Below the pieces are notes generated by a model. That model searched no databases. It was given only the letters and a program-made list of their open reading frames with translations, and was not told the DNA's origin. The translations under genes and the position numbers were made by a program. Positions 53,619-62,488 of a stretch of DNA of 64,000 bases are shown in pieces (position 1 is the first letter of the stretch; the number at the start of each line of letters is the position of its first letter). This stretch comes from Laribacter hongkongensis DSM 14985. GTDB taxonomy: Bacteria; Pseudomonadota; Gammaproteobacteria; Burkholderiales; Aquaspirillaceae. Location of the stretch: NCBI RefSeq assembly GCF_000423285.1, contig NZ_AUHR01000003.1, forward strand, positions 227,620 through 291,619. Direction: 5' to 3'.

Positions 53619-53849
53619 ATGACTGACCTCAACACCCTCCGCACCCGGCTCGCCGAAGCCGAGGCGGCCCGGCATAAGCTGCTGACCGGCAGCCTGCGCG
53701 AGCGGATCAGTTCGCCCGGTGGCGCGGATATTACCTACACCCGAACCGAAATCACGGCGCTGGACCGCTACATCAGCAGCCTGAAGGCAGATATCGCCAA
53801 GGCAACCGGTGCGGCCAGTCCGCGCCGGGCCATCCGGCCGTTTTTCTGA
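53619..53849 (+). CDS. gpW-like head-tail joining protein
   Basis: A 76-residue protein (LRTRLAEAEAARHKLLTGSL, TYTRTEITALDRYISSLKADI), which matches the gpW helical pattern. It stands between terminase and portal, 3 bases after the terminase stop, as in lambda. Confidence 0.82.
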   Translation: MTDLNTLRTRLAEAEAARHKLLTGSLRERISSPGGADITYTRTEITALDRYISSLKADIAKATGAASPRRAIRPFF

Positions 53850-53860
53850 CGGAATGCATC

Positions 53861-55402
53861 ATGAAAAAACGCATCAAGCCCAAGGGAAATTCCGGCTCCC
53901 AGGCCATCGGTGCCACCTCGCACCAGGGGGCCTCGACCAGTAGCGCGCAGCTGGCCAGCTGGGTGCCGATGGCGGCCTCGGCCGATGCGGACTTGTTGCC
54001 TGACCTTGGCCTGCTGACATCGCGCAGCCGCGACCTGACCCGCAATAATGGAATCGCTGCCGCTGGCATCCAGACCTTGGTCGACAACGTGGTTGGGGTC
54101 GGTCTGCGGCTGGCAGCCATGCCGGACTGGCGCGCGCTCGGAAAATCGGCCGACTGGGCAATGGAATGGCAGCGCAAGACCGAATCGCTGTGGCGCGAGT
54201 GGGCCAGCAGCACCGCCTGCGACGCCGCCCGCGAACTCAATTTCGCCGGGCTGACCGAGCTGATTTTTCGCAGCCAGATCCTCAACGGCGATGCCATCGC
54301 CATCCCCCTGTGGCTGACCCGCCCCGGAGAGCGTTTCCGCACGGCCATCCAGCTGGTGGAATCCGACCGCCTGTGCAACCCGAATCTGGCGCCGGATACC
54401 GCCTCCATGCGCGGTGGCATCGAGTTTGACCGCTACGGTGCGGCGGCAGGTTACTGGATACGCACCACTCACCCGGGTGATGTGCTGCTGGCCGGTGGAT
54501 CGCCCGGGAAGTGGGAGCGCATCCCGGCCCGCACACCATGGGGTCGCCGCCGTGTGCTGCATGTCCACGAAAAGGAGCGCACCGGGCAGTCGCGCGGAAA
54601 ACCGATCTGGTCGTCTTCAATCCAGCAGTTCAAGATGCTGGACCGCTATGCCGGCGCCGAGCTGGACGCAGCGGTGATCAATGCCATCGTGGCCGCCTTC
54701 ATCGAAACGCAGATGGACAGCGACGCGCTGGTGGACATGCTGGGCGGGCCGGAAAATGCCGGAAAGGAATTTTACCGCCTCCGCACCCAGCGCCGCCCAC
54801 AGCTCAAAAGCGGCATGGTCGTGCCGCTGAACCCTGGCGAACGGCTGGCTCCTTTCCAGCCGGCCCGACCGGCGGCCCAGTTTGAAGCCTTCACCGTGGC
54901 GGTCATGCGGCATATCGCGGCCAGCATCGGCCTGCCGTATGAGCTGCTGCTAAAGGATTTCAGCAAGACCAACTACAGCAGCGCCCGCGCGGCCCTGCTG
55001 GAAGCGTGGCGCACTTTCCGCAGCCGCCGGGAAAAGCTCTCATGGTATTGGGCGCAGCCGGTTTACGAGCTGTGGCTTGAGGAAGCCATTGATGCCGGGC
55101 TGATCGAAGCGCCGAGCTTTTACGAGCAACGAGCAGCCTGGTGTCGGGCCAGCTGGATCGGTCCAGGCCGGGGCTGGGTTGACCCGGTCAAAGAGGCGCA
55201 GGCCGCCAAAATCCGCATGGAAACAGGCATCAGCACCCTGCAAGCCGAATGTGCCGAACAGGGGCTGGACTGGGAGGAAGTCATGGAACAGCGGGCGCGT
55301 GAGCAGGCCAAGGCGCACGAACTCGGGCTGACCTCGACGACACCCGCTCCGGACGACGCTGTACCGTCTGAAAAAGCCAAAGAGGACGAAGGGGATGACT
55401 GA
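53861..55402 (+). CDS. Phage portal protein (lambda family)
   Basis: Portal protein of 513 residues (RSRDLTRNNGIAAAGIQTLVDNVVG, HVHEKERTGQSRGKPIWSSSI, HIAASIGLPYELLLKDFSKTNYSSARAAL in blocks). It forms the dodecameric ring through which DNA enters the capsid. The gene overlaps the next by 8 bases. Confidence 0.93.
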   Translation: MKKRIKPKGNSGSQAIGATSHQGASTSSAQLASWVPMAASADADLLPDLGLLTSRSRDLTRNNGIAAAGIQTLVDNVVGVGLRLAAMPDWRALGKSADWAMEWQRKTESLWREWASSTACDAARELNFAGLTELIFRSQILNGDAIAIPLWLTRPGERFRTAIQLVESDRLCNPNLAPDTASMRGGIEFDRYGAAAGYWIRTTHPGDVLLAGGSPGKWERIPARTPWGRRRVLHVHEKERTGQSRGKPIWSSSIQQFKMLDRYAGAELDAAVINAIVAAFIETQMDSDALVDMLGGPENAGKEFYRLRTQRRPQLKSGMVVPLNPGERLAPFQPARPAAQFEAFTVAVMRHIAASIGLPYELLLKDFSKTNYSSARAALLEAWRTFRSRREKLSWYWAQPVYELWLEEAIDAGLIEAPSFYEQRAAWCRASWIGPGRGWVDPVKEAQAAKIRMETGISTLQAECAEQGLDWEEVMEQRAREQAKAHELGLTSTTPAPDDAVPSEKAKEDEGDD

Positions 55403-55994
55403 CAAATCGCAGGCTGCGCTGATCAAGAGCGGCATTGTCGCCCGTCATGCCGGTGCCGGGCATGTGGTCGTCCGGTTTGATGATCTGGACGGCATGGAAT
55501 CCGCCCCGTGGCCGGTAGTCGGCGCACGCTACCACAAGGACAAGGGCAGCCACCCGCCCGATATTGGCGCGCAGGTCGCCTGCGTGTGCGACGAACACGC
55601 CGAAAACGGCTTTGTGCTGGGAGAAATCCCCAGTGACGCCGACGCGCCTGGAACCGACAACCCGGCGCTGTGGCACTGGAACATGCGCGATGGCAGCGTG
55701 TTTTCGTTCGACCCGGAGACCGGGCGGCTCGAAATCACCCTGACCGGCGATGCCGTCATCAAGGGGCCGAGCCTGCTGCTGGACGTAGCCGACACCACCT
55801 GCACCGGCAAGCTGACCGTGCAAGGTCTGTTCACCTACCAGTCCGGCATGGCCGGATCTGGCGGCAGTGCCGGCACCAAGATCAGCGGATCGATCCAGCA
55901 CGAAGTGGGCGACCTCACCTCCAACGGCGTCACGCTGCATACGCACACGCACACTGAACAGGGCGACGGTGCCGACGTCGGCCCGCCTCACTGA
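55395..55994 (+). CDS. Baseplate spike protein V (P2 gpV-like)
   Basis: Protein of 199 residues with an OB-fold N terminus, then a short repeat of beta strands (VFSFDPETGRLEITLTGDAVIKGPSLLLDV in blocks) and the tip sequence TLHTHTHTEQGDG, whose His-x-His motifs bind iron at the spike apex. It pierces the host outer membrane. Its place between portal and head protease is unusual; it normally lies with baseplate genes. Confidence 0.82.
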   Translation: MTDKSQAALIKSGIVARHAGAGHVVVRFDDLDGMESAPWPVVGARYHKDKGSHPPDIGAQVACVCDEHAENGFVLGEIPSDADAPGTDNPALWHWNMRDGSVFSFDPETGRLEITLTGDAVIKGPSLLLDVADTTCTGKLTVQGLFTYQSGMAGSGGSAGTKISGSIQHEVGDLTSNGVTLHTHTHTEQGDGADVGPPH

Positions 55995-56046
55995 TTCCGT
56001 TTTCACGCTGGCCGCCTCCGGGCGGCCTTTTTTATGGGAGATCGTC

Positions 56047-56265
56047 ATGTCGTTTGATCCCGTTTACGTGCTGCTGGCCGTTTTCTACCTGCTGGCCCTG
56101 ATCCTGCTGCTGCTCCGTGGGCGGCTGCTGGACTGGCCTGCCTCCGCCCGTTTCCCACCCTGCGGGGTGCTGCCGGGCGGCGGGGCGAGGGAAAAAGCCA
56201 GGCGTCTGCGGCAGCTTGAAAAGCAGCGCCGCCGCCCGCGCGGAGGTTCGCCATGTCCGGGGTAA
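56047..56265 (+). CDS. Small membrane protein with basic tail
   Basis: A 72-residue protein with one N-terminal membrane helix (DPVYVLLAVFYLLALILLLL) and a strongly basic tail (REKARRLRQLEKQRRRPRGG). GGGAGAT precedes the ATG. It overlaps the protease start by 13 bases. It might be a lysis or membrane-anchoring protein; no family was recognised. Confidence 0.6.
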   Translation: MSFDPVYVLLAVFYLLALILLLLRGRLLDWPASARFPPCGVLPGGGAREKARRLRQLEKQRRRPRGGSPCPG

Positions 56266-57518
56266 CACCGCAACCCGCCCTGCCCCGCCTGTTTTCCCGG
56301 CTCTACAACACGCCGCTGATGCTGCTTCCGGAGCATGCCGAGTCCCTGCATGCGCTGATGCTGACCCGGCTGACGGGCGGGGACATTTCCGTGCAGGCCA
56401 GCGCCGAGCCACCGCGCATCGCGGCAGCGGTGGACGACCGCAAGCGGCCTTACCAGCTCACAAGCACCGGGGTGGCGGTCATCCCGGTAATGGGGCCGCT
56501 GATGCAGCGGGGCAGCTGGCTGGATGCCATGTGCGGCATGACCAGCTACGACCGCGTCAACGCGCTGGTCAGCGCGGCCATGCGCGATCAGGACGTGCGC
56601 GCCGTGCTGCTCGAAATCGACAGCCCCGGCGGTGAGGTGGCCGGGCTGTTCGCCTTGTGCGACCGCCTGAAAGCAGCGGCTACGAGCAAGCCCGTCTGGG
56701 CCTATGCCAACGAGGCGGCCTGCTCGGCGGCCTACGCCATCGCCAGCAGCGTCGACCGGCTGTATCTGCCGCGCACCGCGATGGTCGGCAGCATCGGTGT
56801 TATCGCCATGCACGTTGACCAGTCGGCCCGCGATGCCACGCAGGGCTACACCTACACCCCCGTGTTTGCCGGCGACAAAAAGGCCGATGGCAACAGCCAT
56901 GCGCCGCTGTCAGATCGCGCCCGCACCACGCTCCAGACGGAAATCGACCGTCTGTATTCGATGTTTGTCGACCACGTTGCCACCGGGCGCCGCTTGGAGA
57001 AGCAAGCGGTGATCGACACGCAGGCTGGCTTGCTGAATGCGGATGCCGCAGTCGCGGGCCAATTCGCTGACGGCATTGCCTCTTTCGACGAAGTGATTGC
57101 CCAGCTCGCGGATACGGCCAGGCCGGCATCCGTTTTTACCGGAACCCATGCCATGACTCAGGAAAACAAGACTTACACCCAAGCGGAACTCGACAGTGCC
57201 GTATCTGCTGCCCGCAGCGAGGCGGCCACAGCCGAACGCGAGCGCGTATCTGCCATTCTCGACCTGCCGCAGGCCAGCGGGCGTGAAGCCCTCGCCCGCA
57301 AGCTGGCCATGACCCCCGGTGTCACGGCGGAAACCGCCGCCGGCCTGCTGGATGTCGCCCCGGAGGCGGCAGCCGCCCCCACGGCACCGCAGGCGACCAC
57401 CCCGCTTGAGCGGCACATGCAGTCGCTCGGCAATCCGCAGGTCGGCGCCGATGCCGGCCAGACTCCCGCGCAACCCGATGCAGCCACCCTCGGCGCGTCC
57501 ATTGCAGCCCTGGCGTAA
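56253..57518 (+). CDS. Head maturation protease, S49 (SppA/ClpP-fold) family, with C-terminal scaffold
   Basis: Protein of 421 residues. The protease part has AVLLEIDSPGGEVAG, the nucleophile Ser158 (NEAACSAAYAIASS) and catalytic Lys near 209-210 (FAGDKKADG). Residues from about 300 form an Ala-, Glu- and Gln-rich, probably coiled scaffold (TQAELDSAVSAARSEAATAERERVSAIL in blocks). This is the gpC/Nu3 organisation of lambda. It processes the prohead. Confidence 0.88.
   Translation: MSGVTPQPALPRLFSRLYNTPLMLLPEHAESLHALMLTRLTGGDISVQASAEPPRIAAAVDDRKRPYQLTSTGVAVIPVMGPLMQRGSWLDAMCGMTSYDRVNALVSAAMRDQDVRAVLLEIDSPGGEVAGLFALCDRLKAAATSKPVWAYANEAACSAAYAIASSVDRLYLPRTAMVGSIGVIAMHVDQSARDATQGYTYTPVFAGDKKADGNSHAPLSDRARTTLQTEIDRLYSMFVDHVATGRRLEKQAVIDTQAGLLNADAAVAGQFADGIASFDEVIAQLADTARPASVFTGTHAMTQENKTYTQAELDSAVSAARSEAATAERERVSAILDLPQASGREALARKLAMTPGVTAETAAGLLDVAPEAAAAPTAPQATTPLERHMQSLGNPQVGADAGQTPAQPDAATLGASIAALA
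57153..57518 (+). CDS. Possible internal scaffold protein (Nu3-like) in frame with the protease
   Basis: The ATG at 57153 (MTQENKTYTQAEL) is in frame with the protease and would yield 121 residues containing exactly the scaffold part. In lambda the scaffold Nu3 is made this way from within gene C. The ribosome binding site is weak, so this is an inference. Confidence 0.45.
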   Translation: MTQENKTYTQAELDSAVSAARSEAATAERERVSAILDLPQASGREALARKLAMTPGVTAETAAGLLDVAPEAAAAPTAPQATTPLERHMQSLGNPQVGADAGQTPAQPDAATLGASIAALA

Positions 57519-57527
57519 GGAGATCCC

Positions 57528-57890
57528 ATGCACGCCCAGATCAAACAGGAAGGCACCTACACCCCGGACGCGCTGCTGGCTGGCTCGGCAGATGATTGCC
57601 TGGTCACCAGGGTGGTGATTGCCGCCGGACAGGTGCAGCCGTGCGGCGCCCTGCTCGGCAAGGTCACTGCCAGCAAAAAGCATGTCCTCTCGCTGGCCGC
57701 CGCCGATGACGGCAGCCAGACCCCCGATGTGGTGCTGGCCGAGGATGTTGACGCCACGGCAGGCGACACAGAAGCCATGGCGTATTTCACCGGCCCGATC
57801 AACGCCCATGCACTGACGCTGGGTGCCGGGCATTCGGTGGATTCGGTGTTCGCAGCCCTGCGCGCCAACGGCATTTATCTCGTCAAGTAA
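57528..57890 (+). CDS. Head decoration protein D
   Basis: Protein of 120 residues with the lambda gpD pattern (GSADDCLVTRVVIAAGQVQPCGALLGKV in blocks; AYFTGPINAHALTLG). It stabilises the expanded capsid. GTAAGGAGAT precedes the ATG, 9 bases after the protease stop. Confidence 0.88.
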   Translation: MHAQIKQEGTYTPDALLAGSADDCLVTRVVIAAGQVQPCGALLGKVTASKKHVLSLAAADDGSQTPDVVLAEDVDATAGDTEAMAYFTGPINAHALTLGAGHSVDSVFAALRANGIYLVK

Positions 57891-57899
57891 GGAATCAGC

Positions 57900-58919
57900 A
57901 TGGACATTTTTGCAACCGCCGTCCTCGCGCATGTGGTCGCCAACCTGAAGCGCCCGAAGCTCTTTCTGCTCAACAGCTATTTCGGTCATGAGCAACGGGA
58001 AACCACCGAAGAAATCCATTTTGAGGTCGAGCATGGCCGCCGCCGCATCGCCCCTTTTGTGTCGCCGCTGCGTGCCGGCCAGATTGTCACCAGCGACGGC
58101 AGCACGGTCACCAGCCTGAAGCCGGCCTACATCAAGGACAAGCGCCAGTTCGATGCCAACGCACCGCTGCGCCGTGCCGTGGGCGAGCAGATCGGCGGCG
58201 TGCTGTCGCCGGAGCAGCGCATGCAGGCCAATCTGGCCCGCAGCCTGCTGGATCAGGTCAGCATGGTGGATCGCCGGCTGGAATGGATGGCAGCACAGGC
58301 GCTGATTCATGGTCGCTACGTCATCAAGGGCGAGGGCTACCCGGAAAAGATGATCGACTTCCAGCGCAGCCCCAAGCTGCGCATCGTGAAAGGACAGGGG
58401 GCCAAGTGGACGGACCCCAACGTCAACCCGCTGGACGACCTGCAAGACTGGGCCTTGCTGGCCGTGCAGGAGTCCGGCGTCTACACCTCTGAAGTCACCA
58501 TGGACCCGGCAGCATGGAAAGCCTTCCGCAGCAATCCGCACGTCGAAAAGCGCTGGACCAGCCTGAACGGCAACATCAGCGGGCTGACCCCGGCCGCCGC
58601 TGGCGACGGCGGCAAGTACATGGGCAGCATTGACGGCTTCGACATCTACACATATGCCGACTGGTTTGTTGATCCTGACGACAACACCGAAAAGCCGTTC
58701 CTGCCGGCGGGCTCGGTGCTCCTGTCGTCCACCTCCGGACTGGAAGGCTATCGCGCCTTCGGTGCCATCCGCGACGAAAAGGCCGGCTACCAGGCACTGC
58801 CGTATTTCGCCAAGTCGTGGGTCGAGGAAGACCCGGCCGTGCGCTGGCTGCTGATGCAGTCGGCGCCGCTGGTGGTGCCCTACCGCATCAATGCCAGCGT
58901 GTCGGCTACCGTGCTGTAA
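57900..58919 (+). CDS. Major capsid protein E
   Basis: Protein of 339 residues of the lambda gpE family (FLLNSYFGHEQRETTEEIHFEVE in blocks; RRIAPFVSPLRAGQIV; YEDGEYV-type sheet replaced by FDIYTYADWFVDPDD). It forms the icosahedral shell with HK97-like fold. Follows the decoration gene as in lambda. Confidence 0.92.
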   Translation: MDIFATAVLAHVVANLKRPKLFLLNSYFGHEQRETTEEIHFEVEHGRRRIAPFVSPLRAGQIVTSDGSTVTSLKPAYIKDKRQFDANAPLRRAVGEQIGGVLSPEQRMQANLARSLLDQVSMVDRRLEWMAAQALIHGRYVIKGEGYPEKMIDFQRSPKLRIVKGQGAKWTDPNVNPLDDLQDWALLAVQESGVYTSEVTMDPAAWKAFRSNPHVEKRWTSLNGNISGLTPAAAGDGGKYMGSIDGFDIYTYADWFVDPDDNTEKPFLPAGSVLLSSTSGLEGYRAFGAIRDEKAGYQALPYFAKSWVEEDPAVRWLLMQSAPLVVPYRINASVSATVL

Positions 58920-58931
58920 GGGGGATGCACC

Positions 58932-59132
58932 ATGAAAATCCTGCTCAAGTGCAGCTACGTTACCCGTAGCGAAACCCTGCCGCCGGGTGCCGAGGTGGAT
59001 CTGGACGACGCCGAAGCCGTCCGGCTGCTTGATGCCGGGCTGGCAGTCGAGGTCATGACCAGCCAGCGGCGCCGCAAGCCCGCCCGGCCACCGGCGGAAA
59101 CCGGGGGCGAACCCGATGGCGACGCTGACTGA
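58932..59132 (+). CDS. Small phage head protein, unknown
   Basis: A 66-residue protein (MKILLKCSYVTRSETLPPGA, VDLDDAEAVRLLDAGLAVEV), a beta-rich unit with an acidic Pro-rich tail. It resembles short proteins found after capsid genes in many phages. It overlaps the next gene by 17 bases. Confidence 0.65.
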   Translation: MKILLKCSYVTRSETLPPGAEVDLDDAEAVRLLDAGLAVEVMTSQRRRKPARPPAETGGEPDGDAD

Positions 59133-59553
59133 CGAACTGCGCGAAGCCTTCGAGCAGCTTGCCGGCGAATTCGGCGCGACCGCGCAGGAAGCCAGCAATA
59201 CCGGGGAAGCCGCGCGCTTCCCCGTGCTGTTTCTGTCCCCAACCGAAGCCATGCGGATGGATGGCCCCGGCCTGATGGATCTGAGCCTGGACTACACCGC
59301 GTTTTCGCTGCGCGTGGCGGCCTGCCGGTTTCCGGACTGGCCGGCGCGGCTTGAGCAGGGTGCCCGCATCCTGGTCGATGTGGCCGTTTCTGGCGAGCCG
59401 CGCGGGCGGTTTCTGGTGCGCCGCGCCAGGCGCTCTGCCGATGCCGTGCTGCTTCACTGCGAAATCTCCACACTGCAAGAGGCCACCGATGCTGCACCAG
59501 ACGGAAGCCGGGTTGATCCGGCGATTGCAAGACTCGTTGCCGGCCAGCGTTGA
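59116..59553 (+). CDS. Probable head-tail joining protein
   Basis: Protein of 145 residues (MATLTDELREAFEQLAGEFG; LSLDYTAFSLRVAACRFPDWPARLEQGARI in blocks). The compact beta-barrel pattern and the position between capsid and tail-terminator genes suggest a head completion or neck protein, like lambda gpFII. The family was not securely recognised. Confidence 0.6.
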   Translation: MATLTDELREAFEQLAGEFGATAQEASNTGEAARFPVLFLSPTEAMRMDGPGLMDLSLDYTAFSLRVAACRFPDWPARLEQGARILVDVAVSGEPRGRFLVRRARRSADAVLLHCEISTLQEATDAAPDGSRVDPAIARLVAGQR

Positions 59554-59941
59554 AGTGTGCGGCTGCCCGGAAAACCGCGAGGAACTCCGGCGCCCGTTCG
59601 ATGATGGTCGCGTGCTGGTTGTGTACGGCGGTGGCAAATCCGCCGCGCCGCGTGATGCCTCTGGTGCCGGTCAGTATCGCAGCGAGGAATGGATGCTGGT
59701 CATCCAGCACGCCAAGCGCAGCCGGCTGATCGGGCTGGTGGATGCCGTCACCCTGATCCTGACCGGCTTTCGCCCTCCGGGTACTGCCGGGCGGCTGCGG
59801 CATGTGGCCGACAGCTCACCGGAAGTGCTCGATGCGACGTGGTCCCTGTTCCAGACCTGGCATATCGACGCGGCGCTGGTGCCGCTGGCCGATCCGCAAG
59901 ACCTGCACCGCTTTGTCCCCATTTTCACCAAGGAACCCTAG
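59489..59941 (+). CDS. Gp37-like tail protein
   Basis: Protein of 150 residues from the ATG at 59489 (MLHQTEAGLIRRLQDSLPAS), overlapping the upstream gene by 65 bases. The pattern (VLVVYGGGKSAAP, EEWMLVIQHAKRSRLIGLVDAVTLILTGFRPP in blocks) matches the Mu gp37 type, a tail-terminator protein. Confidence 0.7.
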   Translation: MLHQTEAGLIRRLQDSLPASVEVCGCPENREELRRPFDDGRVLVVYGGGKSAAPRDASGAGQYRSEEWMLVIQHAKRSRLIGLVDAVTLILTGFRPPGTAGRLRHVADSSPEVLDATWSLFQTWHIDAALVPLADPQDLHRFVPIFTKEP

Positions 59942-59943
59942 CC

Positions 59944-60120
59944 ATGCGCTACCGCTATACCGGCCCGGTTTCCAGCATCCTGATCGACGGCAAGCCGACC
60001 CAGCTTGTCACGGGAGCCGAAATCGACCTGCCCGAAGACAGCCACGACACCATCCGCCTGAAATCGCTTGGCGTACTGGTGCCGCTGGATGCCGCCCCGC
60101 CCACCCGCAAGAAAGGCTGA
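59944..60120 (+). CDS. Small protein before the tail sheath, DUF2635-like position
   Basis: A 58-residue protein (MRYRYTGPVSSILIDGKPTQ, later LKSLGVLVPLDAAPPTRKKG). It lies between gp37-like and sheath genes, where Mu-like phages carry gp38 (DUF2635); the short beta-rich pattern fits, but the family match is not certain. Confidence 0.7.
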   Translation: MRYRYTGPVSSILIDGKPTQLVTGAEIDLPEDSHDTIRLKSLGVLVPLDAAPPTRKKG

Positions 60121-60123
60121 CCC

Positions 60124-61563
60124 ATGGCTGCCAACTTTTTGCACGGCGTTGAAACCGTCCGGGTCGACAAAAGCCCGCGCGCGGTCAACATGGTCAAATC
60201 GGCCATCATCGCCCTGATCGGTGCAGCGCCCACCGGCCCGGTCAACGAGCCCATCCTTTGCCTGTCGGATACCGACACGGCCCGGTTCGGCCCCCTGCTG
60301 CCGGGCTTCAGCGTGCCGGATGCGCTTGATGCCATCTACGACCAGGGCGCAGCGGCGGTCATCGTCGTCAACGTCCTCGACCCGGCCACCCACCGCACCG
60401 CCGTCCCGGCCGAAACGGTCCACCTCGACCCGGCGACCGGCAAGGCCGCCATCGCCCACCCGGCCGCGATGGACGTGGTGGTGAAATCGGCCGATGGCAC
60501 CGTCACGCACACCCTCGGTACCGACTACCTGCTGGACGCGCTGACGGGAGAAATCACCCGCATCGGCAGCGGCGCCATTGCTTCCGGCGCCACGCTGACC
60601 GTCGCCTATGCCTGGGCCGACCCGGGCAAGGTCACCCCGGCCGACATCATCGGCAGCGTGGATGCCGTCACCGGCCGCAAGAAAGGTCTGAAAATCCTTG
60701 GCGACACCTACCAGCGCTTTGGCTACTTCCCCAAGATCATCATTGCGCCGGGATACGCCAGCCATGCCGGCGTCGCCGCCGAGCTGATTGCCGTAGCCAG
60801 CAATCTGGGTGGCAAGGGGCTGGTTGATGCGCCCATCGGCACCACGCGCGACATGGCCGTCGCCATGCGCGGTCCAACGGTGCCGGATTCGCCCTTCAAC
60901 ACCAGCAACCGGGCCGCCATCCTGTGCTATCCGCACGTCAAGGTTTATGACACGGCTACCAACAGCAACCGCCTGCAACCGCTTTCGGCGCGCATGGCCG
61001 GGGTGATGGCTGCCAAGGACATGAGCCACGGCTACTGGTGGAGCCCGTCGAACACCGAAATCAAGGGCATTGTCGGGCTGGAGCTGGACTTGACCGCGCG
61101 GATTGACGACCCGCTCTCCGACGTGAACCTGCTCAACGAGGCCGGCATCGTCACCGTGTTCAACTCATTCGGAACCGGATTCCGCCTGTTCGGCAACCGC
61201 AATGCCAATTTTCCGAGTGAAAGCGGCCTGACTACCTTCATCCCCTGCACCCGCGTGCAGGACATGATCGACGAGTCGCTGCGCTATGCCTCGTTGCAGT
61301 ATACCGACCGACCCATTGACGATGCGCTGATCGACATCATCGTCCAGTCCTGCAACCAGTTCATGAACAAGCTGATCGGTGACAGGTCCATCCTGGACGG
61401 CGTGTGCTGGTATGACCCCAAGCGGCAGACCGAAACCGGGCTGGCCAACGGCCACGCCATCATCGGCTACAAATTCACCCCGCCGCCGCCGCTTGAGCGC
61501 CTGACCTACGAATCCGAAATGACCAGCGAATACCTGGTCAAGCTGAAAGGGACTGAAGCATGA
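60124..61563 (+). CDS. Tail sheath protein
   Basis: Contractile sheath of 479 residues. Family features: the N-terminal handle FLHGVETVRVDKSPRAVNMVKSAIIALIGAAP (in blocks) and the C-terminal core (FWGNRT-type stretch RLFGNRNANFPSESGLTTFIPCTRVQDMIDESLRYA in blocks). It shows the phage is a myovirus. It overlaps the tail tube gene by 4 bases. Confidence 0.92.
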   Translation: MAANFLHGVETVRVDKSPRAVNMVKSAIIALIGAAPTGPVNEPILCLSDTDTARFGPLLPGFSVPDALDAIYDQGAAAVIVVNVLDPATHRTAVPAETVHLDPATGKAAIAHPAAMDVVVKSADGTVTHTLGTDYLLDALTGEITRIGSGAIASGATLTVAYAWADPGKVTPADIIGSVDAVTGRKKGLKILGDTYQRFGYFPKIIIAPGYASHAGVAAELIAVASNLGGKGLVDAPIGTTRDMAVAMRGPTVPDSPFNTSNRAAILCYPHVKVYDTATNSNRLQPLSARMAGVMAAKDMSHGYWWSPSNTEIKGIVGLELDLTARIDDPLSDVNLLNEAGIVTVFNSFGTGFRLFGNRNANFPSESGLTTFIPCTRVQDMIDESLRYASLQYTDRPIDDALIDIIVQSCNQFMNKLIGDRSILDGVCWYDPKRQTETGLANGHAIIGYKFTPPPPLERLTYESEMTSEYLVKLKGTEA

Positions 61564-62075
61564 TTCTCGAAGCCGTGCGCGACGGTGTCGTGTATCTCAA
61601 CGGCACCAGTTATCTGGGGGTCGTCGATGAAATCAAACTGCCGGAAATCCAGTTCCGTACCACCGACCGCAAGCTGACCGGCGGGCTGGGGGTGATCGAG
61701 CTGCAAGGCGGGCTCGACAAGCTGGAAGCCGAGATCAAGTGGACCAGCATTGACTACAAGCTGGCCGGTGCACTGCTGGCCCGTGGCAAGAGCAACCAGC
61801 TGATGATCCGCTCGGCCCAGCAGTCTTTTGACGGTACCGGCAGTCTCACGAAAGAGCGGGCACTGGTCACCCACATGACCGTGCAGACCAAGTCGCTTGG
61901 GCTGGGCGAGCACAAGGGCGGCGACCCGTCAGAAATGCCGGCCAAGTTCATCGTGCATGCCGTCAAGCAGACGCTCGACGGCGAGCCGATCATCGAAATC
62001 GACGTGATCAACCAGATTTTCAAGACCGGCGGCATCGACCTGCTGGCGAACTGGCGTCGCATCCTGGGGATTTAA
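61560..62075 (+). CDS. Tail tube protein
   Basis: Major tail tube protein of 171 residues (P2 FII/Mu gpM type): YLNGTSYLGVVDEIKLPEIQF, GGLGVIELQGGLDKLEAEIKW, C-terminal IIEIDVINQIFKTGGIDLL. It forms the inner tube through which DNA passes. Tail tube proteins are also known triggers of some SIR2-type defence proteins. Confidence 0.92.
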   Translation: MILEAVRDGVVYLNGTSYLGVVDEIKLPEIQFRTTDRKLTGGLGVIELQGGLDKLEAEIKWTSIDYKLAGALLARGKSNQLMIRSAQQSFDGTGSLTKERALVTHMTVQTKSLGLGEHKGGDPSEMPAKFIVHAVKQTLDGEPIIEIDVINQIFKTGGIDLLANWRRILGI

Positions 62076-62078
62076 ACC

Positions 62079-62333
62079 ATGAACGAAATGCAAGAAAAGA
62101 TGGCCGACGGCCAGTTGAGTGACGGTCGCCGTTTTACCGTATCGCCGGTTTTTGGCCGGCATATCCGGCAAGCCCGACGCATGCAGAACGAGGCCGACAT
62201 TGATTACCTGTTCGGCCTGACTGCACAGGTAACGCTCATCGATGGCAAGCCCATCACGCCGCATGATCTGGATGACCTGCCGGGCAAGGATGTCGTCGCC
62301 CTGCAAACGGCCGTCCAAAAAAAAATGATCTGA
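62079..62333 (+). CDS. Tail assembly chaperone, short form (E-like)
   Basis: An 84-residue protein (MNEMQEKMADGQLSDGRRFT, TLIDGKPITPHDLDDLPGKD) of the Mu gp41/P2 E type, which coats the tape-measure protein during tail assembly. It ends shortly after a run of nine A that allows a -1 frameshift. Confidence 0.82.
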   Translation: MNEMQEKMADGQLSDGRRFTVSPVFGRHIRQARRMQNEADIDYLFGLTAQVTLIDGKPITPHDLDDLPGKDVVALQTAVQKKMI

Positions 62334-62488
62334 GCCAAGGGCACCCCGGCTTGCTGTCGATCATGCATCTGATCGCCACCACGGGGTGGCACCCGGAGCA
62401 GGTCGACAGCATGTCGGCGGAGGATCTGGTGTTCTGGTGCGGACTGGCGACGGATTATCACAACCACCTCAACCGGGCGCCGGATTGA
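62079..62488 (+). CDS. Tail assembly chaperone, -1 frameshift extended form (E')
   Basis: Slippage by -1 at A-AAA-AAA (62318-62324) avoids the TGA at 62331 and continues with NDLSQGHPGLLSIMHLIATT and VFWCGLATDYHNHLNRAPD to the TGA at 62486. The extension of about 54 residues has the GWxPEQVDSMSAEDL pattern of such second domains (TGWHPEQVDSMSAEDLVFW). The fusion is expected from P2, Mu and lambda practice. Confidence 0.8.
62318..62324 (+). promoter_or_regulatory. Programmed -1 frameshift site A-AAA-AAA
   Basis: The heptamer lies in a run of nine A and fits X-XXY-YYZ in the zero frame (AAA AAA codons at 62319 and 62322), 7 bases before the zero-frame stop. Confidence 0.82.

Noticed and set aside
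56910..59252. 780-residue open frame on the minus strand
   Set aside because: Antisense to the head protease, decoration and capsid genes, which have clear motifs, ribosome binding sites and order.
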